This document shows positions 27,268-37,840 of a DNA stretch of 64,000 nucleotides, piece by piece. The translations under genes were made by a program, and so were the position numbers. The notes under the pieces were generated by a model. It worked only from the letters and a program-made list of their open reading frames with translations, was not told the origin of the DNA and did no database searches. The stretch lies in the NCBI GenBank assembly GCA_902525795.1, contig CABZIT010000003.1, forward strand, positions 1 through 64,000. The letters run 5' to 3'. Each line of letters begins with the position of its first letter. Within the stretch, counting starts at the first letter, position 1. This DNA is from an uncultured Bacteroidota bacterium. GTDB lineage: Bacteria; Bacteroidota; Bacteroidia; Flavobacteriales; Flavobacteriaceae.

Positions 27268-29677
27268 GTTTGGCTTCAAAGTTTTTTTCTAGATTATCAA
27301 TAATTTTTTTTATTAGTGAATCAATCTCTTTTACTGATAAAGTTTTTGTCTCATCTGAAATTTTAAAACCTATTCCATAGCTCTTTTTTCCCTCCGGTAG
27401 ATTTTTTCCTTTGTAGACATCAAATAATGCTACTTTTTTTATTAAACTTTGATTAACTTTTTTTATTGATTCTTGAATATTTCTAAATTTAATATTTTCA
27501 TCAACTAATATTGAAATATCTCTAGATACTGAAGGAAATTTAGAAACTTTTTTAACAGATTTGGGTTTGATATTAATGTATTTTTCAATATTGTCAAAAT
27601 TTAATTCGGCGTAAAATACTTCATTTTCAATTTCAATTGAATTGGTTTGTAATGATGAAATTAGTCCATATTTGACAATTAAATCTTTTCCAACAGAAAC
27701 TGATTCTGCATAATTATAATAGTCGTTTGAGAATTCATCATATGTAATATTTTCAAGACCAAGTAAGTTTAGAATTGAATGAATAATACCTTTTACATAA
27801 TAAAAATCTACTGATTTGTTTTTACAGTTCCATGATAATGCAGATTTTTTACTTCCACAAACGTATATTGCAGTTACACTTTTTTCTGAAAACTTTGATT
27901 TACCATTATAATTGTAAACTTTACCGAATTCAAATAACTTTAAATTATTATTTTGCCTATTAATATTATGGCTGATTACATTTAGGCCTGAGAATATCAT
28001 TGAATTTCTAAGATTAGATAAATCACTACTTTGGGAATTTAAAATTTTTACTGATTTAGAATTTTTCTCATTGAAACTCTCCGGAACTAAGGAGTTAGTA
28101 ATTATTTCATAAAATCCTAATGAAACTAAATGGCTCGATATAATATTTACTAATTTATTTTTAATATTTTTCTTTTCTGCAATAAGAGACTGATTTAATT
28201 TTATTGATGATTTTATATTATTATATCCATAAATTCTTAGGATTTCTTCAATAACATCAGCTTCTCTTTTGACGTCATTTCTGTACGCTGGAATGGATAG
28301 TCCTAAGTTAGATTCTGTTATGCTATTTATTTTTATATCTAGGGAGCTAATTATATTTTTTATAGATTCCTTTTCGATGTCTTGCCCTACAATTCTTTTG
28401 AAATTTTCAAAGCTTAATATAATTTGAGTGTCATCAATTTTTCTTGGATATAAATCAATTAAATCACTTGATATAGCTGATTCTGGGCAAATCTCTTTAA
28501 TTAATAGTACAGCTCTTTTGAGCGCATATTTTGTTAAGTTAGGGTCTATTCCGCGCTCAAATCTGTATGAAGAGTCAGTAGATAAATTATGATGTTTGGC
28601 ACTTTTCCTTACAGAAATGGGATCAAAAAAAGCACTTTCCAAAAAAATTATACTGGTTTTTTCTGTAATACCTGAATATAAACCACCAAATATTCCAGCA
28701 AGACACATTGGTTTTTTTGAGTCACAAATAAGCAGATCATCAGATGTTATAGTTCTTTCGATTTCATCTAAAGTTTCAAACTTTAATTTTTTTGAGTTTC
28801 GCTTAATTACAACTTTATTATCTTCAATTTTGTTATAGTCAAAAGCATGAAGTGGTTGCCCTAAATCCATCATTACATAATTTGTTGCATCTACAATATT
28901 ATTTATTGGATTGATTCCAATTGACTTTAATTTATTTTTTAACCAATTGGGGGATTCACAAACTTTGATGTTTTCTAGCACTATACCGCAGTATCTTTTA
29001 GCTAAATTTTCATCTTCAACATGTATCTTAATATTTTTTGTTCTTTTTTCTACACGAAAATTAGTTACAGAAGGAGTTTTTAAATCAAAATTGAATCCTT
29101 TATGAATCAATCTAGCTCTCAAATCTCGAGCAACACCAAGATGACTCATAGCATCTGCTCTGTTTGGAGTTAATCCAATTTCAAAAATCCAATCTTTGTA
29201 AATTTCGTAAATGGAGTTAAGTTTAGTGCCAGCTTTTATATTCTCATCGAGAATCATGATGCCACTTGTAGAAGGACCCAGATTTAGTTCATCCTCACCG
29301 CAGATCATTCCATTACTAAGCTCACCTCTAATTTTAGTTTTTTTAATTTTAAATTTTTCATCATTAGGGTAGAGAATAGTTCCATTGGTAGCTACAGCAA
29401 CGGTAAGTTTATTTTTAACATTAGGTGCCCCACAAATTATTTGTAGTTCATCTTTTTCTCCGATATCAACAGTTGTTATATTTAGTCTATCTGCATTAGG
29501 ATGTTTTTTTAAAGAAGTTATTTTTCCAACTATAACTCCCTCTAAAGACCCAGGTATAGATTCATATTTAGAAATCCCTTCAACTTCAAGACCAAGGTCG
29601 GTAAGAATCTCTGAAACAGAATTGTGATCAAGATCAAAATCAAGGTATTCTTTAAGCCAATTGTAAGAAATTTTCAT
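27260..29677 (-). CDS. pheT: Phenylalanine--tRNA ligase beta subunit
   Basis: MKISYNWLKEYLDFDLDHNSVSEILTDLGLEVEGI, tRNA-binding domain, SYRFERGIDPNL. Confidence 0.97.
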   Translation of the reverse strand: MKISYNWLKEYLDFDLDHNSVSEILTDLGLEVEGISKYESIPGSLEGVIVGKITSLKKHPNADRLNITTVDIGEKDELQIICGAPNVKNKLTVAVATNGTILYPNDEKFKIKKTKIRGELSNGMICGEDELNLGPSTSGIMILDENIKAGTKLNSIYEIYKDWIFEIGLTPNRADAMSHLGVARDLRARLIHKGFNFDLKTPSVTNFRVEKRTKNIKIHVEDENLAKRYCGIVLENIKVCESPNWLKNKLKSIGINPINNIVDATNYVMMDLGQPLHAFDYNKIEDNKVVIKRNSKKLKFETLDEIERTITSDDLLICDSKKPMCLAGIFGGLYSGITEKTSIIFLESAFFDPISVRKSAKHHNLSTDSSYRFERGIDPNLTKYALKRAVLLIKEICPESAISSDLIDLYPRKIDDTQIILSFENFKRIVGQDIEKESIKNIISSLDIKINSITESNLGLSIPAYRNDVKREADVIEEILRIYGYNNIKSSIKLNQSLIAEKKNIKNKLVNIISSHLVSLGFYEIITNSLVPESFNEKNSKSVKILNSQSSDLSNLRNSMIFSGLNVISHNINRQNNNLKLFEFGKVYNYNGKSKFSEKSVTAIYVCGSKKSALSWNCKNKSVDFYYVKGIIHSILNLLGLENITYDEFSNDYYNYAESVSVGKDLIVKYGLISSLQTNSIEIENEVFYAELNFDNIEKYINIKPKSVKKVSKFPSVSRDISILVDENIKFRNIQESIKKVNQSLIKKVALFDVYKGKNLPEGKKSYGIGFKISDETKTLSVKEIDSLIKKIIDNLEKNFEAKLR

Positions 29678-29699
29678 TGTTGATTTCTGGAATTCATAA

Positions 29700-29707
29700 C
29701 AAATATA
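29700..29707 (-). promoter_or_regulatory. Bacteroidota -7 box (TATATTTG on minus strand) for pheT
   Basis: caaatata on plus strand, 22 nt before the pheT start. Confidence 0.45.
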
Positions 29708-29777
29708 ATAACTAAACTAACAGTCTTTGTAAATGAAAAACTTTTTTAATAACAATAATTTTTTTGATATTGCACAT

Positions 29778-30965
29778 ATGAATAAATTTCTAGTATTTTT
29801 TTTGGTAATTATTTTTTTCTGTTGTGAAAATAAAGAATCAGGTATAAATTATATTGGTAATTTAGTGTCAAACGATTCTATCAATATTCCATTCAAATTT
29901 AAGTATCAAAAATATGGGATTACAATTTATAATGGTGAGGAATCAGTTTTTCTTCGAGTAAATGATAATTTTAAAGATTCCTTGAGATTAGAATCTTCAT
30001 TTTTTGAAGATTATATAAATTTCAAAAAAAAAGGGGATTCAATTAATGGTAATTTATATAATCAAAGTTTATCTAGAAAAATTCCTTTTTATGCCGTACC
30101 TGTAACAGATAGATTTCAAAATAAATTTTTTTCTGAAAGTATAGATATAAGCGGAGAATGGCGTATCATTTTTAATTTTTCAAAAATTAATAGTTATGAG
30201 GGAAAGTTAATAGTTAATCAATCTAATTCAGATGTCATTTCTACTGTAAGAACTGAGACAGGTGATTATGGATATATGGAAGGAAAAATAAATTATAACG
30301 AATTAAGTATTTCAAATTTCAACGGAAGTAGGGCCTACCTAATTAAAGGTAAATTAAATAATGATACGATACGCGGTCATTTCTACAGAGGAAATTATGG
30401 GTATAGTGATTTCATAGCTTTTAAGGATGATAATTTCAGGCTTTCAGATCCTTATGGTTTAACTAGTTTAAAAAAAGGATACAAATCATTTGACTTTAAA
30501 TTTGAGGATATCAACGGGAAAATTATTTCCAATAATGATAAAAAATTTGAAGACAAGTTGATATTGGTACAAATAATGGGTTCATGGTGTCCTAATTGTA
30601 TCGATGAATCTAAATATTTATCACAGCTTAGTAGAAAATATAAAGATATCTCTATAGTTTCAATTGCATTTGAATATGCAAAAGAGAAAAATCAGGCAAT
30701 TAATAACCTAAAAAAAATAAAAAAAAATTTGAATATTGAATATGACTTATTACTGGGTGGATATGGAAGCACTGATAAAAAATTAATTCTAGAAAAATTA
30801 AATTCTTTGGATAAGCTAATATCCTATCCAACACTAGTTGTTATGGATAAAAATAAAATTGTTAGAAAAATTCACACAGGCTTTAATGGTCCAGCAACAG
30901 CAAATGAATACGAAAAATTTAAATATAATTTTGAAGAATTTTTAAAGCTCCTTATTGCTGAATAA
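29778..30965 (+). CDS. TlpA-like thioredoxin-fold lipoprotein
   Basis: Lipobox FFCCENK; KLILVQIMGSWCPNCIDESKYLSQL (CPNC). ORF track starts at 29733; internal ATG gives the better signal peptide. Confidence 0.85.
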   Translation: MNKFLVFFLVIIFFCCENKESGINYIGNLVSNDSINIPFKFKYQKYGITIYNGEESVFLRVNDNFKDSLRLESSFFEDYINFKKKGDSINGNLYNQSLSRKIPFYAVPVTDRFQNKFFSESIDISGEWRIIFNFSKINSYEGKLIVNQSNSDVISTVRTETGDYGYMEGKINYNELSISNFNGSRAYLIKGKLNNDTIRGHFYRGNYGYSDFIAFKDDNFRLSDPYGLTSLKKGYKSFDFKFEDINGKIISNNDKKFEDKLILVQIMGSWCPNCIDESKYLSQLSRKYKDISIVSIAFEYAKEKNQAINNLKKIKKNLNIEYDLLLGGYGSTDKKLILEKLNSLDKLISYPTLVVMDKNKIVRKIHTGFNGPATANEYEKFKYNFEEFLKLLIAE

Positions 30966-30968
30966 ATG

Positions 30969-33074
30969 CTAGCTTATATATTCCCAAATTTCTTTTTTGT
31001 CAAAAATATTTTTTAAGTTTTTTGAAATAATGTGATTTTCTTTACTCTTTAGATTAGGATCTTTTTTGAGAATATCGCTAGCTAAAATTCTAACTTTAGA
31101 GATTAACTTATTATCCTTAATAAGATTTGTTATTTTAAATGGGATTTCACCGCTTTGCTGAGTTCCCATTAAATTACCAGGGCCCCTGATTTCTAAATCC
31201 TTTTCAGCTATGATAAATCCATCATTAGTTGAAACCATTGTTTCCATTCTCATTATACTTTCTTTTGTTTTTTTATAACCTGTAACTAAGAAGCAAAAAC
31301 TTTTGTCACTGCCTCTACCAACTCTTCCTCTAAGTTGGTGCAGCTGAGATAAACCAAATCTTTCAGCACTTTCAATAACCATAACAGTAGCATTTGGAAC
31401 ATCAACACCAACTTCAATAACTGTGGTTGAAACTAAAATTTGCGTTTTATTTTCTATGAAACGTTTCATTTCATATTCCTTTTCATCATTTTTCATTTTA
31501 CCGTGTACAATTGAAATATGATAGTCAGGCATTGGAAAATCTCTTGAAAAGGACTCATAACCATCTAATAAGTCCTTAAAATCGAGCTTCTCACTTTCTT
31601 TAATTAAAGGATAAACGATATAGGCTTGTTTGCCTTTGTGAATTTGATCTTTTATAAATCTAATTAGTTTTAATCTATCCCTTTCAGTTTGGTGAAAAGT
31701 TTCGATTTGTTTTCTTCCAGGTGGAAGCTCGTCAATAATTGACATGTCAAGATCTCCATATACTGACATGGCAAGAGTTCTTGGAATTGGGGTTGCTGTC
31801 ATAATTAAAACATGGGGAGGAAATTTATTTTTTAACCAAAGTTTACTCCTTTGAGCAACACCAAATTTATGTTGTTCGTCAATTATTGCAATACCTAAGT
31901 TATTAAACTGTATACCATCATAAATCAGTGCATGTGTACCTATTAATAAATCAATTTTGCCATCCTTAAGGTCATTTTTTATATCTTTTTTAATTGAAGC
32001 TTTACTTGATCCAGATATTATTTGAATATTGATTTTCAACTGTTTACATATTTCATAAAATTTATTATAATGTTGGTATGACAAAATTTCAGTCGGGGTC
32101 ATTATACATGCTTGAAATCCATTTCCTATTGCAATTAAGGCACTCATAAATGCTACAATAGTTTTGCCTGAGCCAACATCACCCTGTAACAATCTATTCA
32201 TTTGTGCTCCACTTCCTAGATCTTTTCTGATTTCTTTTATTACTCTTTTTTGAGCATTTGTCAAATCAAAATCTAGAATAGATTCATAAAATTTCTCAAA
32301 ATACTTACCAATTGACTTAAAGTTGTATCCTTTAATTTTTTCTTTTCTTATCAAATTCTTTTTAATTAACCTTATCTGTAAATAAAATATTTCTTCAAAT
32401 TTTAGTCTTAAAATAGATTGATTTAGCTCCTTAGACGATTGAGGGTTGTGGATACTTATGTAAGCTGAATTTCTATCCAGTAATTTGAATTTTTTTGTTA
32501 TATATTCTGGAAGATTTTCCTCTATTTTTTTATTTATTAAGATTAGGAGTTCATTAATTAAGTTTCGAATTGTTTTATTTGTAATACCTCTTTTGATTAA
32601 TATTTCTGTTGAAGGATAAACTCCAATTAGCTTAGATTTTTTTTTCAGATTTTCACCTTTGTATATTTCTAGATCAGGATGTGGGATTGATTTAATACCA
32701 TTATATATATTAAGTTTTCCAAAAACTAAATAGGTATGATTGATTTTAATAGATTCAATTAACCATTTATTAATTTTAAACCATACCAGATCAATTGTTC
32801 CACTGTCATCAGATAAAGTAGCAATTATTCTTTTCTTTCTTCCAATTCCGAGCTCTTTTAAATTAGTAATTTTACCTATTATCTGTACATCTGTAAGTAA
32901 GTTATCGATCGACGAAATTTTATGAAATTTGGTTCTATCAATATACCTAAAAGGGAATGTGTATAATAAATCCCTATATGTAAATATTTTTAGCTGATCT
33001 TTAAGTAATTTTGCCCTGTTCGGCCCAACCCCTTTTAGAAATTCAATTGGAGTATTAAATAGCTCTATATTCAT
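30969..33074 (-). CDS. recG: ATP-dependent DNA helicase RecG
   Basis: QGDVGSGKTIVAFMSALIAIGNG, IDEQHKFGVAQR, MTATPIPRTLAMSVYGDLDMSIIDELPPGRK, GRVGRGSDKSFCFL. Confidence 0.97.
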   Translation of the reverse strand: MNIELFNTPIEFLKGVGPNRAKLLKDQLKIFTYRDLLYTFPFRYIDRTKFHKISSIDNLLTDVQIIGKITNLKELGIGRKKRIIATLSDDSGTIDLVWFKINKWLIESIKINHTYLVFGKLNIYNGIKSIPHPDLEIYKGENLKKKSKLIGVYPSTEILIKRGITNKTIRNLINELLILINKKIEENLPEYITKKFKLLDRNSAYISIHNPQSSKELNQSILRLKFEEIFYLQIRLIKKNLIRKEKIKGYNFKSIGKYFEKFYESILDFDLTNAQKRVIKEIRKDLGSGAQMNRLLQGDVGSGKTIVAFMSALIAIGNGFQACIMTPTEILSYQHYNKFYEICKQLKINIQIISGSSKASIKKDIKNDLKDGKIDLLIGTHALIYDGIQFNNLGIAIIDEQHKFGVAQRSKLWLKNKFPPHVLIMTATPIPRTLAMSVYGDLDMSIIDELPPGRKQIETFHQTERDRLKLIRFIKDQIHKGKQAYIVYPLIKESEKLDFKDLLDGYESFSRDFPMPDYHISIVHGKMKNDEKEYEMKRFIENKTQILVSTTVIEVGVDVPNATVMVIESAERFGLSQLHQLRGRVGRGSDKSFCFLVTGYKKTKESIMRMETMVSTNDGFIIAEKDLEIRGPGNLMGTQQSGEIPFKITNLIKDNKLISKVRILASDILKKDPNLKSKENHIISKNLKNIFDKKEIWEYIS

Positions 33075-33192
33075 TAGGCTAAATTTAATATTTTTTAGTG
33101 ATGAATTTGATTAAATTTTGTTTATAACTAAATAAATAATACACAATATTTATATATAACAATATTTAATTTAACTTAAAATTTTTATCTCT

Positions 33193-35448
33193 TTGAAGCA
33201 TTTTTTAGAAAATTTAAACTCATCACAATTAGATGCAACTTTACAGATGAATGGTCCCATGATTGTTATTGCAGGGGCCGGTTCTGGAAAAACAAGGGTT
33301 TTAACTTATAAAATAGCATATTTGATTACGCAGGGTGTGGATCCATTTAATATTTTATCTCTCACTTTTACAAATAAAGCTGCAAAAGAAATGAAAGAAA
33401 GAATAACAAAAATTGTAGGGGATGAGGCTAAAAATTTATGGATGGGGACTTTTCACTCAGTATTTGCTAAAATATTGAGAATTGAAGCACATAAAATTGG
33501 ATTTTCGTCAAATTATACTATATACGATTCTGATGATTCACATAAATTGGTTAATAGAATCATTAAAGAATTTAATCTAGATAAAGACATTTATAAACAC
33601 AAATTAGTTTTTTCAAGAATATCCTCCATGAAAAATAATTTTATTTCAGATCTAGATTACAAAAAAAATGATGAGTTATTATTTTCTGATAAAATTTCCA
33701 ATCAACCTAAATTTCATATGATTTATTCTGAGTATGTTAATAGATGTTTTAAAGCTGGAGCGATGGATTTTGATGATTTACTGTTAAAAACAAATGAACT
33801 TTTATCAAACTACCCTGAAACATTATCTAAATACCAAAATATATTCAAATATATTTTAGTTGATGAGTATCAAGATACTAATCATTCTCAATATTTAATT
33901 GTAAAAGCTCTTTCAGATAAATTTCAAAATATTTGCGTCGTTGGTGATGATGCTCAGAGTATATATAGTTTTAGAGGCGCAAATATTAGCAATATTCTGA
34001 ACTTTCAAAATGATTTTCAAGATTCCCAAATATTTAGGTTAGAACAAAACTACAGATCAACTAAGAACATTGTAAATGCTGCAAATAGCTTAATTGAAAA
34101 TAATCAAAATAGGCTTGAAAAAAATATCTGGACTGATAATGAAAGTGGTGAAAAAATTAACGTAAACAGATTACTTACTGATGGGGAGGAGGGTAGGTTT
34201 GTTGCAAGCTCTATTTTTGAGTTAAAAATGCAATATCAACTAAAAAATAATGATTTTGCAATTCTTTACAGGACTAATGCTCAATCAAGGTCATTTGAAG
34301 ATGCATTAAGAAAAAAGAATATTCCATATCGTGTTTTTGGTGGGCTTTCTTTTTATCAAAGGAAAGAAATTAAGGATGTTTTAGCTTACTTGAAGCTCGT
34401 TGTTAATGTTAATGATGAAGAGGCGTTAAAAAGGATTATAAATTTTCCACCTAGAGGCTTGGGACAAACAACACTAAATAAAATTTCAATTCAATCCAAT
34501 AAATTGAATGTTTCGGATTATAAGTTTATTAAGGATTTTTCTAAAGATTCAGAAATATTTAATAAATCAACCAAAAATAGACTTTTAGAGTTTATAGTTC
34601 TGATTGAAAGTTTGAAGATAAAAAATGAAGTGACAAATGTGTTTGAAATGACAAAAGAGGTTTTAAAAAAATCCGGTTTATACAAACACTTTAAGGATGA
34701 TGAGTCAATTGATGGTTTAAACAGAATTCAAAATATTGAAGAATTATTAAATGGGATTAAAGATTTTATTGATAATGATGTTTCAGAAGAAAAGACTGTT
34801 TCTTCATTTTTACAAAGTGTTGCGCTAATCACGGATCAAGATAATGAGGAACAAGATTCAAATAAAGTTCAACTTATGACTGTTCATTTGGCAAAAGGGC
34901 TTGAGTTTCCCTATGTATACATTGTGGGAATGGAAGAAAATTTATTTCCTAGTGCGATGAATTTAAATTCTAGAAATGAGCTTGAGGAGGAAAGAAGATT
35001 ATTTTATGTTGCTTTAACCAGAGCCGAAAAAAAAGTTTTTTTATCATACGTTCTTTCAAGATATCGATGGGGTAAGTTGATTGATTCAGAAAAAAGTAGA
35101 TTTATTGATGAAATAGATATTAGGTACCGAAGCGAAAACATGATACAAAAGCAATCTTTTACTAACGTGAGAGATGAATATTCTTACAACAAGGTCGGTT
35201 TAAGATTTAAGGTGCCTGAAAAAAAACCTCCTAAAAACTTCGTAAAGGTTAATAGCAGTACTACTAAAAGTAACTTATTTGATAATAGTTTAATTAAAGG
35301 CAATATAGTTTTTCATGAAAGGTTCAAAAAGGGGGTAGTAGTTTCTATCGAGGGTGCTGGTGATGATAAAAAAGCTGAAATTAAGTTTGATAAATTTGGG
35401 ATTAAAAAATTATTGCTTAGGTTTTCAAAGTTGAAGATAATTTCATAA
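33193..35448 (+). CDS. UvrD/PcrA-type DNA helicase
   Basis: LNSSQLDATLQMNGPMIVIAGAGSGKTRVLTYKIAYLI, VDEYQDTNHSQY, VGDDAQSIYSFRGA, LMTVHLAKGLEFPYV; TTG start. Confidence 0.95.
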   Translation: MKHFLENLNSSQLDATLQMNGPMIVIAGAGSGKTRVLTYKIAYLITQGVDPFNILSLTFTNKAAKEMKERITKIVGDEAKNLWMGTFHSVFAKILRIEAHKIGFSSNYTIYDSDDSHKLVNRIIKEFNLDKDIYKHKLVFSRISSMKNNFISDLDYKKNDELLFSDKISNQPKFHMIYSEYVNRCFKAGAMDFDDLLLKTNELLSNYPETLSKYQNIFKYILVDEYQDTNHSQYLIVKALSDKFQNICVVGDDAQSIYSFRGANISNILNFQNDFQDSQIFRLEQNYRSTKNIVNAANSLIENNQNRLEKNIWTDNESGEKINVNRLLTDGEEGRFVASSIFELKMQYQLKNNDFAILYRTNAQSRSFEDALRKKNIPYRVFGGLSFYQRKEIKDVLAYLKLVVNVNDEEALKRIINFPPRGLGQTTLNKISIQSNKLNVSDYKFIKDFSKDSEIFNKSTKNRLLEFIVLIESLKIKNEVTNVFEMTKEVLKKSGLYKHFKDDESIDGLNRIQNIEELLNGIKDFIDNDVSEEKTVSSFLQSVALITDQDNEEQDSNKVQLMTVHLAKGLEFPYVYIVGMEENLFPSAMNLNSRNELEEERRLFYVALTRAEKKVFLSYVLSRYRWGKLIDSEKSRFIDEIDIRYRSENMIQKQSFTNVRDEYSYNKVGLRFKVPEKKPPKNFVKVNSSTTKSNLFDNSLIKGNIVFHERFKKGVVVSIEGAGDDKKAEIKFDKFGIKKLLLRFSKLKIIS

Positions 35449-35473
35449 AAAATCCCACCAAAGTGGGATTTTT
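35447..35473. terminator. Bidirectional terminator-like hairpin
   Basis: aaaaaatcccac-caaa-gtgggattttt between convergent uvrD-like and ompA-like genes. Confidence 0.85.
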
Positions 35474-35491
35474 AGACTATTTAAAAAAAAA

Positions 35492-36346
35492 TTAGTTGGA
35501 TAGACTTTGCATTTCCTTTTCAATCATATCATAAAATTGATCAATTTTAGGCATAATTATAATCCTAGTACGTCTGTTTATTGATCTATTTTCAGCTGTA
35601 TCGTTATCTACCAAAGGGTCAAAGTAACTTCTACCAGCAGCTATTAATCTAGTAGGATTTACATCAAGATCTTTGAGGACACGAACGATAGATGTAGCTC
35701 TTTTTACACTCAAGTCCCAATTATCCAATAATACGCCTCCAGCTTTGTAAGTTAAATTATCAGTGTGTCCTTCTACCATACATTCAAAATCAGGTTTACC
35801 GTTAACTACAGTTGCAACTTTACCCAATATTTCTTTGGCTCTATCAGAAACTACGTAGCTTCCAGATTTAAATAATAATTTATCTGAAAGAGAAATGAAA
35901 ACTACTGCCTTATCAACATTAACCTCAATATCAGGGTCATTTATACCTATTTCTTTTTTCAAGCTTGTAACAATAGCAAAAGTAACACTGTCTTTTCTGT
36001 TTAAAGCGTCTTGAATCCTTGTAATTTTAAGATCTTTTTCTTTAATACTTTCTAAGGTTTTTTCTAAATTTTCAGCACCTTTTGCGGTTAGCTCCAAATA
36101 ATCTTGACTTTGAACAAATAATTGATCATTTCTCCTCTTCAAGTCTGATAATTGTTCCCTGTATGCTTCAGAAAGCGCTTCTGCAGTAGATTTCTCCTCT
36201 AAACAAGAATTAAGTTTAACAGTAGCTGTGTTTAATAAATCTTGAGTTTTCTTGTGTCTATTTTCAAGAGAAGTATATTCTTTTTTACTTACACATGAAG
36301 ACATTACAAATAAAGTTACTAAGGTTAAAAAAAATGTGTTTTTCAT
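35492..36346 (-). CDS. OmpA family lipoprotein
   Basis: MKNTFFLTLVTLFVMSSC lipobox; FECMVEGHTDNLTYKAG...SVKRATSIVRVLKDLDVNPTRLIAAGRS...NRRTRIIIMP. ORF track start 36442 likely too long. Confidence 0.9.
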   Translation of the reverse strand: MKNTFFLTLVTLFVMSSCVSKKEYTSLENRHKKTQDLLNTATVKLNSCLEEKSTAEALSEAYREQLSDLKRRNDQLFVQSQDYLELTAKGAENLEKTLESIKEKDLKITRIQDALNRKDSVTFAIVTSLKKEIGINDPDIEVNVDKAVVFISLSDKLLFKSGSYVVSDRAKEILGKVATVVNGKPDFECMVEGHTDNLTYKAGGVLLDNWDLSVKRATSIVRVLKDLDVNPTRLIAAGRSYFDPLVDNDTAENRSINRRTRIIIMPKIDQFYDMIEKEMQSLSN

Positions 36347-36416
36347 TTTAAAATATTTGTTGTTAATTATGGAATATAAAATTAGAAAAAAAAGGAAACT
36401 TGTACCAGATAAATTT

Positions 36417-37394
36417 TTAGCTTTTGTGAAATAGATATTCACAAATAACAGATCTTGTTTTATAATGAATTATTTGCCTTTTATTTCTTCGTCTATATTT
36501 AATTAACAGGTTAATATGTTTATAAAACGAAAAATATGCCCTTATTATTGCAGTAAAATGACTTATCCCTTTTGTGAATAATAAATAAATAGCAGTAATT
36601 GCATCTATAAAATGTTTTTCAAAAAGGAGTAAAAATAAATTATGTTTAGAGTTTTTGGTGATAGTAAAAAGCATATTTCTATAATTCAAATATGTTTTGT
36701 TAGGATTATTGCTATCTAATGTTCCGGCGTTGACGTGATAAATGGTTGAATTAGGATTAAAACTTATTTTGAAGCCCTTATTTTGTAACCTCCAACAGAA
36801 ATCAATTTCCTCATAATGAGACCAAAACATTTCATCAAAACCACCAAACTTTTTAAATATATTATTTCTTACAAAAAAACAGGCTCCACATGCCCAAAAA
36901 ATTTTTTTTATTTTGTTGTATTGATCATTGTCTTTCTCAATTTTATTATAAACCCTACCATCACAATATGCGTAGCCATACCTATCTAAAAACCCTCCTG
37001 ATGCACCTGCATAATCAAAATAATCTTTTTTATTATAGTTTTTCATTTTAGGTTGAATTACCACAGTTTCTTTTTCATTTTTAAATTGTATCATAATTTC
37101 CTCAGTCCATTTTTCAGTTACTTCAACATCATTATTTAAAAGACATAAAACATCATCATTAATTTTTTTTAATCCAATGTTATATCCTTTGGCATAGCCA
37201 AAGTTCTTATCCAGTTCAATTATTTTGACCCTTTTAAAATTAGATCTAATAAATTTAACAGATCCGTCGGATGATCCATTATCAATTAAATATATATTAT
37301 ATTTTTTGGGAGTAAACTTAATAACAGACGGTAAAAATTCCTTGATTAATTTTATACCATTATAATTTAAAATAACTACAGCTAAACTTTTCAT
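36417..37394 (-). CDS. Glycosyltransferase family 2 (rhamnosyltransferase-like)
   Basis: LAVVILNYNGIKLIKEFLPSV, IDNGSSDGSVKFI, CLLNNDVEVTEKW, FWSHYEEIDFCWRLQNKGF. Confidence 0.9.
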   Translation of the reverse strand: MKSLAVVILNYNGIKLIKEFLPSVIKFTPKKYNIYLIDNGSSDGSVKFIRSNFKRVKIIELDKNFGYAKGYNIGLKKINDDVLCLLNNDVEVTEKWTEEIMIQFKNEKETVVIQPKMKNYNKKDYFDYAGASGGFLDRYGYAYCDGRVYNKIEKDNDQYNKIKKIFWACGACFFVRNNIFKKFGGFDEMFWSHYEEIDFCWRLQNKGFKISFNPNSTIYHVNAGTLDSNNPNKTYLNYRNMLFTITKNSKHNLFLLLFEKHFIDAITAIYLLFTKGISHFTAIIRAYFSFYKHINLLIKYRRRNKRQIIHYKTRSVICEYLFHKS

Positions 37395-37831
37395 ATTAGG
37401 GGAAAATTAGCTAAGAATTTAATATTATTCCTATCTTCATTGATCTTGCAATAATAGTGATTTATTCCATTAGTAACCATTTGGTATTTAGATTTTAAAA
37501 TTTTGTTATAAATCAAAATTTGATCAAAGGTTTTTTGGTTGATTTTTATATTTGGGGCCTTGCACTCAACTAACAGGTTAATATTTCCTTCACTGCTGTA
37601 TGAAACTATATCAAATCTTTTTTTTAATCCATTAAATTCAATTTCTTTTTCAATTGCAATTGAAAATCTACTTATTTTTTTTTCTTCAATTAAAAATCGG
37701 ACACAATTTTGTCTTACCCATTCTTCTGAGGTGAGTTCAATATATTTTTTTCTTATTAAATCAAAAATAAATCTTTTTTGACCATCTTTTTTTAATCGAA
37801 ATTCATAATTTGGAAAATTCAATTTTATCAT
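37391..37831 (-). CDS. Type I restriction HSDR N-terminal-domain (nuclease-fold) protein
   Basis: RKKYIELTSEEWVRQNCVRFLIEEKK...RFDIVSYSSEGNINLLVECKAPNIKI: D..(V)EcKAP PD-(D/E)XK-like motif. Confidence 0.82.
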   Translation of the reverse strand: MIKLNFPNYEFRLKKDGQKRFIFDLIRKKYIELTSEEWVRQNCVRFLIEEKKISRFSIAIEKEIEFNGLKKRFDIVSYSSEGNINLLVECKAPNIKINQKTFDQILIYNKILKSKYQMVTNGINHYYCKINEDRNNIKFLANFPLI

Positions 37832-37840
37832 ATATAAGAA

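Noticed and set aside
37391-37831. Type I restriction-modification defence system
   Set aside because: Only an HSDR_N-like domain is present; no hsdM, hsdS or motor domain nearby.
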